DNA of 64,000 bases from Paenibacillus bovis (GCF_001421015.2 NZ_CP013023.1:2721501-2785500), one strand, 5' to 3'; counted from the first letter of the stretch, positions 8,291-17,794 are shown. Numbers and translations: made by a program. Notes: a model not told the origin generated them from the letters alone.

Positions 8291-9487
8291 TTACTTTTTC
8301 ACATCAACTTCTACAGATGGCTCGGTCACTTTGTCCGTCTCGTACAGGTTGGAACTTACTTTGAGCCAATCGAACAGATGCGTAATCAGAACTTTAAGTA
8401 TTGCATAGCCCGGTACAGCCAGCAGGATACCAATTACGCCAAACAGATTACCGGATGTCAGAATAACAAAAATGATCGTAATTGGATGGATTTTAAGTGA
8501 TTTGCCCATAATTTGCGGAGAAATCAGTTTGCCTTCAACTAACTGTACAATCGTCCACACAGCGACCATTTTGAGCAGCATAACCGGTGAAGTGACCAGA
8601 GCAACAATCAATGCCGGTGTAATCGCGATCGCTGGACCAAGATAAGGAACAATACTGGTAAAGGAAGCAATCACTGCAAGGATCAATGCGTAATCCAGAC
8701 CGATAATATTGTAGCCGATATACAGCAGAATACCGATACAGAAACTGACAATAATCTGTCCCCGAATATAGGAGCTGATCTGATGATTCATTTCCGACAT
8801 GACTTTGGAAGTCTGATCACGCAGTCTTACCGGGATAAACTTTAAAATATAATGAGGCAGATTATGCCCGTCTTTGAGCAGGTAGAACAGGATAAACGGC
8901 ACTGTTACGATAGAAACAATGACTTCTGTCAGTGTACCCAAGAAGCCGCCAATGCCCGAGAACGTGTGGATAAATCCGCTTACGCCACTGCCAGCAATAG
9001 CCGTCCAGCGTTCCGACAGGGACTGCGCCAGTTCAGCCGGATTAATATTGGTGGACTGCTGCAGCTGCTGGAATACATCTCCACCCAGCCAATACTGAAT
9101 TTGATATACTGTTTTGTCGTAGAGCATTGGAATATTGATAATAAGTTCCTGGATCTGCTTCTGGATCACAGGGATTACAAGACTAACAATCAGCACCAGA
9201 ATGCCGATAATAAGAATGTAAAGCATAATAATGGAATAAATGCGTTTTACTTTGTATTTTTCTAGCAGATTCACAATAGGATTCAGTAAATAAAACAAGA
9301 TGCCGCTGAGAATAATAGGCAGAATGACTGTCTTCACCAGTACAATAAGCGGTGTAAACACATAAGGGATTTTGGACAGTACAAAAATATTCAGTGAAAT
9401 AAGCAGTAGTACAAATAAAAAGATAACAAAGCGATTATTCAGAAAAAATAATTTGAATCGCTCGCTCCAGACTCTGGTGCGTTCCAT
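8291..9487 (-). CDS. AI-2E family transporter (PerM/YtvI-like permease)
   Basis: About 399 residues with the profile of the AI-2E family. An N-terminal pair of membrane helices is followed by one more helix, a long soluble loop (about residues 100-190, [17 protein letters not shown]), then a C-terminal bundle containing the family motif [20 protein letters not shown] and [29 protein letters not shown]. Members include the quorum-signal exporter TqsA and sodium-proton antiporters, so the substrate is open. Start choice is uncertain. AAAGGGG lies at 9500-9506: ATG 9487 is 12 bases away, in-frame TTG 9493 is 6 away, and ATG 9499 abuts it. Confidence 0.8.
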   Translation of the reverse strand: MERTRVWSERFKLFFLNNRFVIFLFVLLLISLNIFVLSKIPYVFTPLIVLVKTVILPIILSGILFYLLNPIVNLLEKYKVKRIYSIIMLYILIIGILVLIVSLVIPVIQKQIQELIINIPMLYDKTVYQIQYWLGGDVFQQLQQSTNINPAELAQSLSERWTAIAGSGVSGFIHTFSGIGGFLGTLTEVIVSIVTVPFILFYLLKDGHNLPHYILKFIPVRLRDQTSKVMSEMNHQISSYIRGQIIVSFCIGILLYIGYNIIGLDYALILAVIASFTSIVPYLGPAIAITPALIVALVTSPVMLLKMVAVWTIVQLVEGKLISPQIMGKSLKIHPITIIFVILTSGNLFGVIGILLAVPGYAILKVLITHLFDWLKVSSNLYETDKVTEPSVEVDVKK

Positions 9488-9839
9488 GTACAATTTCATC
9501 CCCTTTAACTTGAATTCCTGTATAGATGATCTGGATTGGTACAATACTTAGCATAGCTTCCGTGAAGGAAGAGAGCAAGCAGGCATATGATGGATAGATC
9601 CGATTAGGGTATATACGGAGCAATAAAGAAGTAGATGCATAAAGAAAGTAGTTCTTTAGACCTTTATAAATGTATAAGTCTATAACTTTTATCATAACAA
9701 CTAATTTATCTTTTTGCTAAAATTTGAATTAATAAGTATTTAATGAATATGGAAATAATTACAAAAAGGATACATTTCCGTTCCTTCAGCATGTATTCCA
9801 ACCTATAATTACTCAAATTCTGAAGCTATGAGGTGCAGC

Positions 9840-11111
9840 ATGAAATTATCACTGGGTTCCAAACTGGTCGCAAGCTTTATTGCAGTATCGATTATTACCT
9901 ATGGTACAAGCGCTTTCTTTATTTTTTATCTGAAATCATTTTTGGCAGCAAGTATGAGCGACTGGCTCTATGTATCGATTGTTCTGCTGCTCGGGATTAC
10001 CTGGAGCGGCATACTTGGTTATGTAATTTCTCGTCTGCTGACCCGTCCGATCGTCAATCTGTCGCGTGCTGCAGAGCGTGTGTCTGCAGGTGATCTAACC
10101 GTCGATATTCCAGAACGCCGCGAAGAAGACGAGATCAAAGTGCTCAACGATGCTTTCCGTATCATGGTAACGAATATCAAGGATATTATTAACGATATTG
10201 CTCATAGCACCAATACTACTTCACAAAATGCCGATTATCTGACAGGCTCGATCAATGAAGCCACCCAGCAAATCGAATCGTTATCGACAATCGCAGACGA
10301 AATTTACAAAGGCGTTCAGCAACAGCGCAAATCGACCGAGACTTCCATGCAGACCGCAGAGCAGATGCTCGGTTCTTTTCAGGAGATGCGCGATAAGTCT
10401 TCTCATATGATGAATCTGTCGGGAACAATGGAAAAGTCGGTGCATTCCACCCAGCATATTTTTGCCTCGCTTAAAGAAGGCATGAGCACATTGTCCGAAT
10501 CCCAGGCCAAAGCAGAAAATACAATCCGCTTGCTCGATAACCAGGCTTCCGATATCGGAGCGGTTACTGGCACGGTCAAAGGATTGGCAGAACAGACGCA
10601 TCTGCTGGCGCTTAATGCTTCAATTGAAGCTGCACATGCCGGAGAACATGGAGCAGGTTTTGCCGTTGTAGCTACCGAAATTCGCAAACTCGCCGAACAA
10701 AGTAATGATTCCGCTCAGCGTATTCACTCTCTGATCGGTGCTGTACAGACACAGATCCATGAAACCGTGCAGCTCATTCATAGTCAAAATGAGCTTGTAC
10801 GCCGCGAATCTACGCATACGATGCAGGTAGAAGAAACGCTTCAGCAATTTGCAGGAGTGGTCGATGAGTTGATGTCCGAGGTTCAGCAGATGGAAGGTTC
10901 CATTTCCAAACAGACCGATCGGGTTGAATTAACCTACCAAAACGTCAATATGATCCGGGAAATGGCGGATCGTTTCTATGAAAGAGCCAAGCAGATCTCT
11001 ACAGCTACTCATGAAGAAACAGCCATTATGGAGGAAATCTCTTCTTCCTCGGAAGAACTCAGTACAATGACAAATCGCTTACTGCAAAAGACCAAAGTAT
11101 TTACAGCCTGA
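9840..11111 (+). CDS. Methyl-accepting chemotaxis protein without a periplasmic sensor domain
   Basis: A 423-residue chemoreceptor-type protein. Two membrane helices (about residues 8-30 and 43-65) are separated by only about a dozen residues, so there is essentially no external ligand domain. A HAMP domain follows ([31 protein letters not shown]), then the MCP signalling coiled coil with the conserved hairpin tip [40 protein letters not shown] (in pieces: [30 protein letters not shown]). It should signal to CheA/CheW. ATG 9840 is chosen over ATG 9828 because GAGGTG at 9830-9835 fits it. What it senses (membrane state or a cytosolic cue) is unknown. Confidence 0.85.
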   Translation: MKLSLGSKLVASFIAVSIITYGTSAFFIFYLKSFLAASMSDWLYVSIVLLLGITWSGILGYVISRLLTRPIVNLSRAAERVSAGDLTVDIPERREEDEIKVLNDAFRIMVTNIKDIINDIAHSTNTTSQNADYLTGSINEATQQIESLSTIADEIYKGVQQQRKSTETSMQTAEQMLGSFQEMRDKSSHMMNLSGTMEKSVHSTQHIFASLKEGMSTLSESQAKAENTIRLLDNQASDIGAVTGTVKGLAEQTHLLALNASIEAAHAGEHGAGFAVVATEIRKLAEQSNDSAQRIHSLIGAVQTQIHETVQLIHSQNELVRRESTHTMQVEETLQQFAGVVDELMSEVQQMEGSISKQTDRVELTYQNVNMIREMADRFYERAKQISTATHEETAIMEEISSSSEELSTMTNRLLQKTKVFTA

Positions 11112-11185
11112 TGCTCCCAATCAAGTCAGCCTGCTAATGTATACAATCCAATTTTTATGATAGATGGATCTATAGTAACATTTGG

Positions 11186-11226
11186 TTGGTGTTGGTGTTG
11201 GTGTTGGTGTTGGTGTTGGTGTTGGT
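11186..11226 (+). repeat. Hexanucleotide tandem repeat (TTGGTG)6
   Basis: Six perfect TTGGTG units run from 11186 to 11221, followed by a partial TTGGT. It lies between the chemoreceptor gene and its terminator, in the 3' untranslated region, so unit-number changes would not alter a protein. It is preceded by an imperfect unit. Confidence 0.95.
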
Positions 11227-11233
11227 ATGCAGC

Positions 11234-11274
11234 AAAAAGACCTGAAATCCCTCAAAGGGACTCAGGTCTTTTTG
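11234..11274. terminator. Intrinsic terminator
   Basis: AAAAAGACCTGA pairs with CAGGTCTTTTT, and CCCT pairs with AGGG internally. A and T runs on both sides could serve the chemoreceptor gene and the convergent bmrD. Confidence 0.8.
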
Positions 11275-11384
11275 ATATATCTTTTCGTTTAAATCAAGTA
11301 AAGTATTGCCCGTCTGTTGCGTACAATAGAACTTGTATATCGGGGCTTTAATTGCTTTCTATCGTTGTCCTATAGTGTGTGAGA

Positions 11385-13523
11385 TTAGATCGTACGACCG
11401 ATCAATCCGGCAGGAACAGGAGCTTGGTCAGCAGTATCAGGATTTAATCCATTCTCCGGAAGAGCGCTTGAGCTGTTGCCAGTCTGCATACGATACATCT
11501 GGCGGTATCGTCCATCAATCTCCATTAGTTCATCATGCGAACCACGTTCCACAATTTCTCCGCGGTGCAGTACCAGAATCTGGTCGGCACTGCGAATCGT
11601 AGACAGGCGATGGGCGACGATAAAGGTGGTACGTCCTTTTTTGAGAACTTCCAGCGCGGACTGAATCAGCGCTTCGGTCTCGGTATCAATATTGGCGGTA
11701 GCTTCATCGAGAATCAGAATCGCCGGATCATATGCCAAGGCACGGGCAAAGGAAATCAACTGACGCTGTCCGGCAGACAATGTGCTTCCTTTTTCTACGA
11801 CAGGCTCATCGAATCCTTTGGGCAGATCAGACAGAATCTTGTCGGCACCGACTTCCCGCAGTGCACGTTCTACACGTTCACGACTGATCTTCTCATTATC
11901 CAGACTGACGTTGGAAGCGATCGTACCGGTGAACAGATAAGGGTCCTGCAGAACGATACCCATATGCTGGCGTATCCACTGCTTGGGCAGCTCACGGACA
12001 TTTTGTCCATCAATCGTAATCGTCCCTTGCTGGGGATCATAGAATCGGAACAGCAGATTGATAATCGAACTTTTACCCGAACCGGTATGACCGACAAGAG
12101 CAATCGTCTGACCCTGTTTGGCTTCAAAATTAATATCTTTCAGAACCGGATTCACCTTATAGGCAAAGGTTACATTTTTGAATTGTACATTTCCTTTGTA
12201 ACGCGGCATGGAACCATCGGTTACCTGTTCGCCTTCCTCATCCATCAGTTCGAACACGCGTCCGGCAGATACCATGGACAGATCCAGAGAGGCCAGCTGA
12301 TTAACGATACCGGTCATCGGTTGGAACAGGCGACCCAGTACATCGACAAAGGCATACAGTACGCCCAGCGAGATAGCACTGTCAAAGCCGCCAAGTGCTG
12401 CCGAGCCAAAATACCAAAGTACCAGAGCAAATGTCAGGTTACGGAGTACATTAACCAGATTGTGCGAAGTGAGCGAGTTGAGACGCAGCATTTTGTTCTG
12501 ATACGATAGATAATCATTATTCAGCTGCTCAAACTCTTCCTGGGTCTGCTTTTGCTTGCGGAAAATACGAATAATCGACATTCCCTGAATTGATTCATTA
12601 ATAATCGCGTTGATCTCGCTCAGTCTGGAGCGAATTACAGTATTATATTTGGTCGCTACCCGGCGATACAGATAGATCCAGCCGATCAGTAGCGGCACCA
12701 GGAACAGACAGATCAGACCGAGACGGAAGTCCAGAATGAACATGGCTACATAGACCCCTAACATATACACTGCACCTGAGCTGAAGTTGGATAGTACAGC
12801 TACAAACAGATCTTTGACTGCTTCCGTATCATTGGTTACACGAGAAACCACTTTACCCGCAGGCAGATTATCAAAAAAAGGTACAGGCAGTCGCTGAATA
12901 TGTGCATACAGATCCAGACGCAGCTCCTGAATGACCTTATTGGCGGATGATTGCAGCCAGTACGTCTTGCCGAATTCTGTAATGATGGTAATCAGCAGGA
13001 AAATAAAGTACAGGCCGATCAATTTGTAAATACTCGGCAGCTCCGGCTGATAGAACCCGAAGAGCTCTGTGGGTGACAGCGGAACCGCCGGATAAAAGGC
13101 TTCCTGGCCCTGCGCATTACGTACGGTTAGTGTACCGTCGGCATAACTCTTTTCGCCAGCAGTATTGTCCATCGGACCTTGAATAAAGTAAAAGGTAGGT
13201 CCACTTTGTACGACATGAGCTTCAGTACCACGGGATTCTCCGACATTCCAGAAACCTTCGCGTTTGTAGTATTTTCCATTATATTCGGCGGTATGTTCAC
13301 CGGCAGTCGTCTCATAAAAAGGCTGTTCAATTGCGAACATATGGTTATCAATAATATTTTTGGCGATAAACGGCCCGGCCAGTTCTGCGCCAACGCCGAT
13401 TACCAGCATGATCAGTGCGATAACAAACGTCTTTTTGGCTCGCAGTGCATAGCGATACAGTCGTTTGGTAATCGTCTTGTTATCCAGCCTCGTCATGGGC
13501 TGTTCGTAATCCTGTGTCTCCAA
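11385..13523 (-). CDS. bmrD: Multidrug ABC exporter half-transporter, BmrD/YheH type
   Basis: A 712-residue half-transporter: six-helix exporter domain, then an ATPase with Walker A LVGHTGSGKSS, Walker B ILILDEATANID (catalytic Glu present) and switch His in IVAHRLSTI. Its signature loop is LSAGQ, a departure from LSGGQ. A soluble external insertion of about 90 residues (roughly 45-135) separates the first two membrane helices, as in BmrD/LmrD-like subunits. With BmrC it forms a heterodimeric drug exporter. The TTG start lies directly after the bmrC stop (TAATTG) with GGGGAGGTG six bases upstream, so the two are translationally coupled. Length is slightly above B. subtilis YheH. Confidence 0.85.
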   Translation of the reverse strand: METQDYEQPMTRLDNKTITKRLYRYALRAKKTFVIALIMLVIGVGAELAGPFIAKNIIDNHMFAIEQPFYETTAGEHTAEYNGKYYKREGFWNVGESRGTEAHVVQSGPTFYFIQGPMDNTAGEKSYADGTLTVRNAQGQEAFYPAVPLSPTELFGFYQPELPSIYKLIGLYFIFLLITIITEFGKTYWLQSSANKVIQELRLDLYAHIQRLPVPFFDNLPAGKVVSRVTNDTEAVKDLFVAVLSNFSSGAVYMLGVYVAMFILDFRLGLICLFLVPLLIGWIYLYRRVATKYNTVIRSRLSEINAIINESIQGMSIIRIFRKQKQTQEEFEQLNNDYLSYQNKMLRLNSLTSHNLVNVLRNLTFALVLWYFGSAALGGFDSAISLGVLYAFVDVLGRLFQPMTGIVNQLASLDLSMVSAGRVFELMDEEGEQVTDGSMPRYKGNVQFKNVTFAYKVNPVLKDINFEAKQGQTIALVGHTGSGKSSIINLLFRFYDPQQGTITIDGQNVRELPKQWIRQHMGIVLQDPYLFTGTIASNVSLDNEKISRERVERALREVGADKILSDLPKGFDEPVVEKGSTLSAGQRQLISFARALAYDPAILILDEATANIDTETEALIQSALEVLKKGRTTFIVAHRLSTIRSADQILVLHRGEIVERGSHDELMEIDGRYRQMYRMQTGNSSSALPENGLNPDTADQAPVPAGLIGRTI

Positions 13524-15278
13524 TTAAGACACCTCCCCATCGAGGGAATTCGCCACCTGCTGCCGTTCGTACTGTTCACGGTACCAGCCACCGGCTTCGA
13601 GAAGCTCGGCATGGGTTCCCTCTTCAATAATTTTGCCCCGATCCAGGACGACAATATGATCTGCATGCTCGATAGCAGACAGGCGATGTGTCGCGATCAG
13701 AGTCGTTTTGCCTGAACGTTTGGTACGGATATTTTCTATAATACGTGCTTCGGTACGTGCATCGACAGCAGAAAGTGCATCATCCAGAATCAGAATCTCT
13801 GGTTCGGCAATAAAGGCACGAGCAAGTGATACACGCTGCTTCTGACCACCGGACAGGGCTACACCACGTTCGCCGACAATAGTCTCCAAGCCGTCAGGGA
13901 ACGTATGCAGATCCGTATCAAAAGCTGCAGTGTGAATAGCATTCATAATTTCTTCGTCATTTGCATCCGATTTACCAAAGCGAATATTATTGCGCACACT
14001 TCGGGAAAACAGAATCTGCTCCTGCGGCACATAACCAAGCCAGCTGTGCAGCTGATCCTTGGCAATATTTTGAATCGGTACACCACTGATTGTCAGCTCG
14101 CCGCTGCCAGCAGGATATTCATGTAGCAGCTGCTTGAGCAGGGTAGATTTGCCGCTGCCGGTACGTCCAACTACGCCAAGTGTCTCTCCGGCACGAATCT
14201 TGAGCGATACATGCTGAAGATTATCGACAGTGGAGGTAGGGTAGCGGAATGTAATATCATTGAATTCAATCATCTGCGGATAATCGACGACTACGGGGGA
14301 AGGAATATCCTGAACATCCGGCTGGACAGCCAGCGTCTCGTTCACCCGGTCGAGAGAAGCATTACCACGCTGCATAATATTAATCAATTCACCGATGGCA
14401 AACATCGGCCAGATCATCATTCCCAGGTAAATATTAAAGGAAACCAGATCACCCAGTGTCAGCTCATTGTGGAACACCAGATAGATACCGAAGCCAAGAC
14501 CGATAATATAACTCAGCCCGACAAACAGACGAATCGTCGGCTCGAATAATCCATCCACCATCGCGACAGCAAGATTCTTGCGATACACATCATTGGTAAT
14601 ATGCTCAAATCGCTTCTCATCCTGGCGTTCCTGCACATAAGCACGGATAACACGCACACCGGCAATCGATTCCAGCACCTGATCATTCATATCGCCAAAA
14701 GCATCCTGCGCCAGTGTATAGCGGGCATGTACGACTTTACCGTAAATAGCCATGGCAATCGCAATAAATGGAAGTGGTAAAATAGCAGCAAGGGTCAGCT
14801 TCCAGCTAATCAAAAATCCCATCGCCAGCAGTACAGTCAGCAGATAAACGGTAGAGTCGGTCAATGTCAGCATACCAAAACCGACCGTCATCGCGACCGA
14901 TCGTAGATCATTGGTCGCCCGAGCCATCAGGTCACCCGTACGGCTCCTTTCAAAAAAAGGCGGAGTCATGCGCAGCAGATGGGCCATAAAACGGGTACGC
15001 AGCAGTCGCTCGACCAGATTCGAGCCGCCGAACAAACTATGCATCCATACATAAGTGACTCCATAAATGACAATCAATGTAGCTACAATAGCCGATGAAT
15101 AGTAAATCAATGACTGATAGGTAATCGAGCCACTGGAAATCCGATCAATAGCATCTCCCAGCAGTTTGGGAGGGACCAGTTCCAATACTCCGACGCCAGC
15201 AAGCATCAGAATACCGATAATATAACGCTTACGCTCCCGGTGGAAAAACCAGCCCAGATTTTTTAAAACAGCGAACAT
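13524..15278 (-). CDS. bmrC: Multidrug ABC exporter half-transporter, BmrC/YheI type
   Basis: A 584-residue half-transporter, nearly identical in length to B. subtilis BmrC. The membrane domain starts LKNLGWFFHRERKRYIIG. The ATPase has Walker A VVGRTGSGKSTLL, a canonical LSGGQKQRVS signature, but Walker B reads ILILDDALSAVD, with Asp replacing the catalytic Glu. That is the expected degenerate site of heterodimeric exporters, complementary to the altered signature of BmrD. ATG 15278 follows GGAAAGG; the longer open frame upstream overlaps the leader and is not used. Upstream lie a sigma-A promoter, two small ORFs and an intrinsic terminator, as expected for ribosome-mediated attenuation known for B. 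subtilis bmrB-bmrCD. Confidence 0.87.
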   Translation of the reverse strand: MFAVLKNLGWFFHRERKRYIIGILMLAGVGVLELVPPKLLGDAIDRISSGSITYQSLIYYSSAIVATLIVIYGVTYVWMHSLFGGSNLVERLLRTRFMAHLLRMTPPFFERSRTGDLMARATNDLRSVAMTVGFGMLTLTDSTVYLLTVLLAMGFLISWKLTLAAILPLPFIAIAMAIYGKVVHARYTLAQDAFGDMNDQVLESIAGVRVIRAYVQERQDEKRFEHITNDVYRKNLAVAMVDGLFEPTIRLFVGLSYIIGLGFGIYLVFHNELTLGDLVSFNIYLGMMIWPMFAIGELINIMQRGNASLDRVNETLAVQPDVQDIPSPVVVDYPQMIEFNDITFRYPTSTVDNLQHVSLKIRAGETLGVVGRTGSGKSTLLKQLLHEYPAGSGELTISGVPIQNIAKDQLHSWLGYVPQEQILFSRSVRNNIRFGKSDANDEEIMNAIHTAAFDTDLHTFPDGLETIVGERGVALSGGQKQRVSLARAFIAEPEILILDDALSAVDARTEARIIENIRTKRSGKTTLIATHRLSAIEHADHIVVLDRGKIIEEGTHAELLEAGGWYREQYERQQVANSLDGEVS

Positions 15279-15322
15279 GCAATCACTACCTTTCCGATGC
15301 ATAACTTGTATGCATAATAGGG

Positions 15323-15424
15323 TCAAGCCTGTATAAATAAAAATCTACAGCGAAATATAACGCTCATGTTGTCTGAATCAGAGAAGAAGCCACAAAAAAG
15401 AGACACGTATGTGCAAATGCACAT
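15323..15424 (-). CDS. Small ORF overlapping the bmrCD attenuator terminator
   Basis: A 33-codon frame beginning MCICTYVSLFCGFF. AAGGAG at 15432-15437 stands seven bases before the ATG, the best ribosome binding site in the leader. The Shine-Dalgarno and first codons form the terminator stem itself, so ribosomes loading here would melt the hairpin. The frame ends 45 bases before bmrC. No homologue is recalled. It may be a true leader peptide or merely a by-product of the stem sequence. Confidence 0.45.
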   Translation of the reverse strand: MCICTYVSLFCGFFSDSDNMSVIFRCRFLFIQA

Positions 15425-15434
15425 AACATGTCTC
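15394..15434 (-). terminator. Attenuator terminator in the bmrCD leader
   Basis: On the minus strand a 15-16 bp stem (15400-15434, tip TGCA-TT-TGCA) is followed by TTTTTT at 15394-15399. It lies between the first leader ORF and bmrC, so read-through is needed for bmrCD expression. AGACAT in its 5' arm is complementary to ATGTCT (plus-strand 15519-15524) just after the first leader ORF, offering an alternative antiterminator pairing. Confidence 0.85.
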
Positions 15435-15527
15435 CTTGTAAATGTCATATGACGCACGGCTGTGAACAACCGGTGCAGTAATGATAATTGTTATGGATAC
15501 TTCTCAAGTGTAATGGATAGACATTCA

Positions 15528-15629
15528 TTACCTTAAAAGGTGCCCACCTGCCGGGTTGTTCCACGTTTTCAGTTGTGTAGTCAGATCGCTTGCATAGCCC
15601 TGGTTATGTACAATCATGAGTTGACGCAT
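15528..15629 (-). CDS. Leader peptide ORF upstream of bmrCD (BmrB-like role)
   Basis: A 33-residue ORF beginning MRQLMIVHNQGYASDL and ending in HLLR, with AAAGGGTG six bases before its ATG. It starts about 64 bases after the predicted transcription start and stops about 95 bases before the attenuator hairpin. B. subtilis bmrCD is controlled by ribosome stalling on the leader peptide BmrB. Position and architecture match that role, but I cannot confirm sequence similarity to BmrB from memory. Confidence 0.6.
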   Translation of the reverse strand: MRQLMIVHNQGYASDLTTQLKTWNNPAGGHLLR

Positions 15630-15699
15630 GGAATTCACCCTTTCTTCATAATGTAATAGCAGATGGTAATAAATTCTAATTATCCTTCGCCTGTGTACG

Positions 15700-15729
15700 A
15701 TTGTATCACTGCATTTTTGAGCATGTCAA
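15700..15729 (-). promoter_or_regulatory. Sigma-A promoter of the bmrCD leader transcript
   Basis: On the minus strand, a perfect TTGACA (15724-15729) and TACAAT (15700-15705) are separated by 18 bases. Transcription should start near 15693. The remaining divergent region up to 16024 must also hold the promoter for the HesB-like gene; I see no second match of this quality. Confidence 0.75.
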
Positions 15730-16024
15730 CGTAAAACTTGCAATTTGCTTAAAAATCTGCTGAATATGAATGTTTTCTTGTTGAATAAAGTCAACAAAGT
15801 TTACATAAGTATATAAAAAGAAAACAAAAGCCAGTAAAGAGACTCAAGTTCGCAATGATTTCTATTCAGCCGATAACCGCAATACGTGTAACATGTTATA
15901 ATACGGAAAGAGTCAGGGTAATAATAATGAGGCAGCAGTCGGGCTGGAATATCGATTACTTTGAATAGGGTTTACAGGATAAAAGATTTATTTACGCTAA
16001 CTTGAACGAAAGGTGGAATAAATA

Positions 16025-16321
16025 ATGAGTATCGCCGTATCGGATGAAGCCGCACGCTGGTATAAAAAAGAATTGGATTTAAAAGAGGGAGACGCGCTGC
16101 GTTTTTATGCCCGCTATAGCAGTAACAGCGATATCCATCCCGGATTCTCGCTCGGCATTTCGGTGGAGCCTCCGATCAGTCCGGGACTAGAGCAAGAAGC
16201 TGAAGGAATCCAGTTTTACATGGAAGCCCAGGATCTATGGTACTTGAACGGATATAAGCTGAATGTGGAATATATGGATAATGAAGATGATATCCGATAT
16301 GCCTATGTTCCGGAATCCTGA
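16025..16321 (+). CDS. HesB/YadR/YfhF-family protein lacking cluster-binding cysteines
   Basis: A 98-residue protein starting MSIAVSDEAARWYKKEL, with the IscA/HesB-like fold signature (ALRFYARYSSNSDIHPGFSLGISVEPP). A-type Fe-S carriers bind clusters through three conserved Cys; this protein has none. That is characteristic of the YneR-like subgroup in Bacillales, whose function is unknown. AAAGGTGG precedes the ATG by eight bases. It is a single-gene unit ending at the hairpin 16353-16391. Confidence 0.75.
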   Translation: MSIAVSDEAARWYKKELDLKEGDALRFYARYSSNSDIHPGFSLGISVEPPISPGLEQEAEGIQFYMEAQDLWYLNGYKLNVEYMDNEDDIRYAYVPES

Positions 16322-16352
16322 ATATCCTTCATATCACAAAAAAGCATATGAT

Positions 16353-16391
16353 AAAAAGCCCATGTTATCGTAGAGATAACATGGGCTTTTT
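16353..16391. terminator. Bidirectional intrinsic terminator
   Basis: AAAAAGCCCATGTTATC pairs perfectly with GATAACATGGGCTTTTT around a 5-base loop. It serves the HesB-like gene and the convergent minus-strand gene. Confidence 0.92.
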
Positions 16392-16396
16392 GCCAG

Positions 16397-16903
16397 TTAT
16401 ACCGTAGAGGTACCTTCCAGTGCATAAGAGAAATCTTCGATATCATATACCTGAACAGGTACTTTGGCTTCGATCATCCGGTGAATCATCTCAAATTGAT
16501 CGGTTAAAAGAGGAACTTCCTTGCGAAGTGCAGACAGGATCAGCTCAGTCTCAATCGGATCAAAGGATTCGCCGTAATAGGCATTATCCATGGCATTGAC
16601 CACCGATAGCTGTACATGATCTGTAAACAGAATAGAAGAGCTGACCGCCCATGGCATCTGCAGACAGCGCTGGATCTTTTTCTTGTTCAGTGGTTCTTCC
16701 AAATAATCAATTAGCGCTTTGATGCGCTCGCGGACTTCTCGTTCTTCCACCGAATCATTCATCAGCGGTTCCTGACTCTCTGCAAATTCATACAGTTCCA
16801 TAATGGATGTGTAGGGAACAATATAGTTGACCGGCTTATCCGGATGAAGTAATTGACCGTAGATTGCGATCATAATCGCTTCTATGACAAAAGCTTGGGG
16901 CAT
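16397..16903 (-). CDS. Uncharacterised conserved protein (168 aa)
   Basis: I do not recognise the family with confidence. The 168-residue protein is acidic and mainly helical by composition (MELYEFAESQEPLMND, EEREVRERIKALIDYLEEPLNKKKIQRCL), without signal peptide, membrane segment or known catalytic motif. The N-terminus (MPQAFVIEAIMIAIYGQLL) is hydrophobic enough to pack as an internal helix. GGAGG lies nine bases before the ATG, so translation looks real. It is the last gene of a minus-strand group with the 17120 gene upstream, separated by about 200 bases in which I see no gene. Confidence 0.6.
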   Translation of the reverse strand: MPQAFVIEAIMIAIYGQLLHPDKPVNYIVPYTSIMELYEFAESQEPLMNDSVEEREVRERIKALIDYLEEPLNKKKIQRCLQMPWAVSSSILFTDHVQLSVVNAMDNAYYGESFDPIETELILSALRKEVPLLTDQFEMIHRMIEAKVPVQVYDIEDFSYALEGTSTV

Positions 16904-17119
16904 AGATATAATCCTCCTGGCGATGCATACGTGTACACATGGTTGTCAGCCTTGAATGTCAAAGCTGTATTGGCAGTATACCATATCCTGCCCGGTACAA
17001 TAAATGCGAACTTACAAAAATCTCGCAACACTGCCAGCTGATCTTGATCATCAAATACAATTACGCAGACCCTGATGGTCAATAGACAGAATTCCGGATA
17101 AGCAATACAACAACAGCGA

Positions 17120-17794
17120 TCACTCACAAGCGAGCAGCATATCCTGCAGATGATCCAGCTTGAATCGGGTCAATTCTGTCTGAATCGTATTAGTTATTTG
17201 TTCCCGATTCCACTGCGATCGTATATCGGCTTCCCATCTATCTGCGCCACCACAGCGTTTTTGGGCAGCCGCAGGCCAGCTGGCAATAATGGATCGATAG
17301 GATTGTATTTGCGCTTCAGCCTGTTCCTTTTTGTTACACCACAAGGATAATAGAACAGCATCGGTCATTGTCTGAACCGGATAATCGATAGCATTGGCAA
17401 TTGTGCTGTTATACAGCTGTTCAACAATAGTGCAAGTCAGTGGCTGCGTAAAAGCAGCCGGACACTGTATACGAAAATTGGAGATAATCGTATTCAGCTC
17501 ATTGGTATGCCGTACAAAACGGATCGAATCCTCAGCGCCTTTGGAATTGGTCAGAGCTACCGGAGCAGTCAGCGACACGACCGGGAAGGGAGTCATCAGG
17601 GAATGCGTATGAAATACCGGGACATACCCTTCTCCTCCATATACAGCCTTCAGATATATCCCTGACAAAATAGGGCCGTGGCGTTTAATAAAATGCAGCG
17701 AGCGGTACAGCTTATAGGTAGAAAGTACAGTCTGCCAATCGAGCTGGATCTTTTTTTGGCTGCAGCAGTCAGTTGTTTCATGGATACACCTCAC
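17120..17794 (-). CDS. Uncharacterised protein; start region apparently frameshifted at an A7 tract
   Basis: The frame encodes about 224 residues, no family recognised. It includes a mid-region VFHTHSLMTPFPVVSLTAPVALTNSKGAEDS and helical C-terminus. The only in-frame upstream start is GTG 17794, which has no ribosome binding site. A well-formed site GAGGTG followed five bases later by ATG (17780) is in a different frame and reads MKQLTAAAKK before running out of frame. One extra A in the A7 tract (plus-strand T7 at 17751-17757) would fuse that start to the long frame as MKQLTAAAKKKIQLDWQ. So this is a frameshifted gene, a slippage-controlled gene, or a sequencing indel. Confidence 0.55.
   Translation of the reverse strand: MRCIHETTDCCSQKKIQLDWQTVLSTYKLYRSLHFIKRHGPILSGIYLKAVYGGEGYVPVFHTHSLMTPFPVVSLTAPVALTNSKGAEDSIRFVRHTNELNTIISNFRIQCPAAFTQPLTCTIVEQLYNSTIANAIDYPVQTMTDAVLLSLWCNKKEQAEAQIQSYRSIIASWPAAAQKRCGGADRWEADIRSQWNREQITNTIQTELTRFKLDHLQDMLLACE

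Noticed and set aside
15481..15497. TGATAATTGTTATGG in the bmrCD leader as a Fur box
   Set aside because: Three mismatches to the consensus and located inside a leader explained by attenuation.
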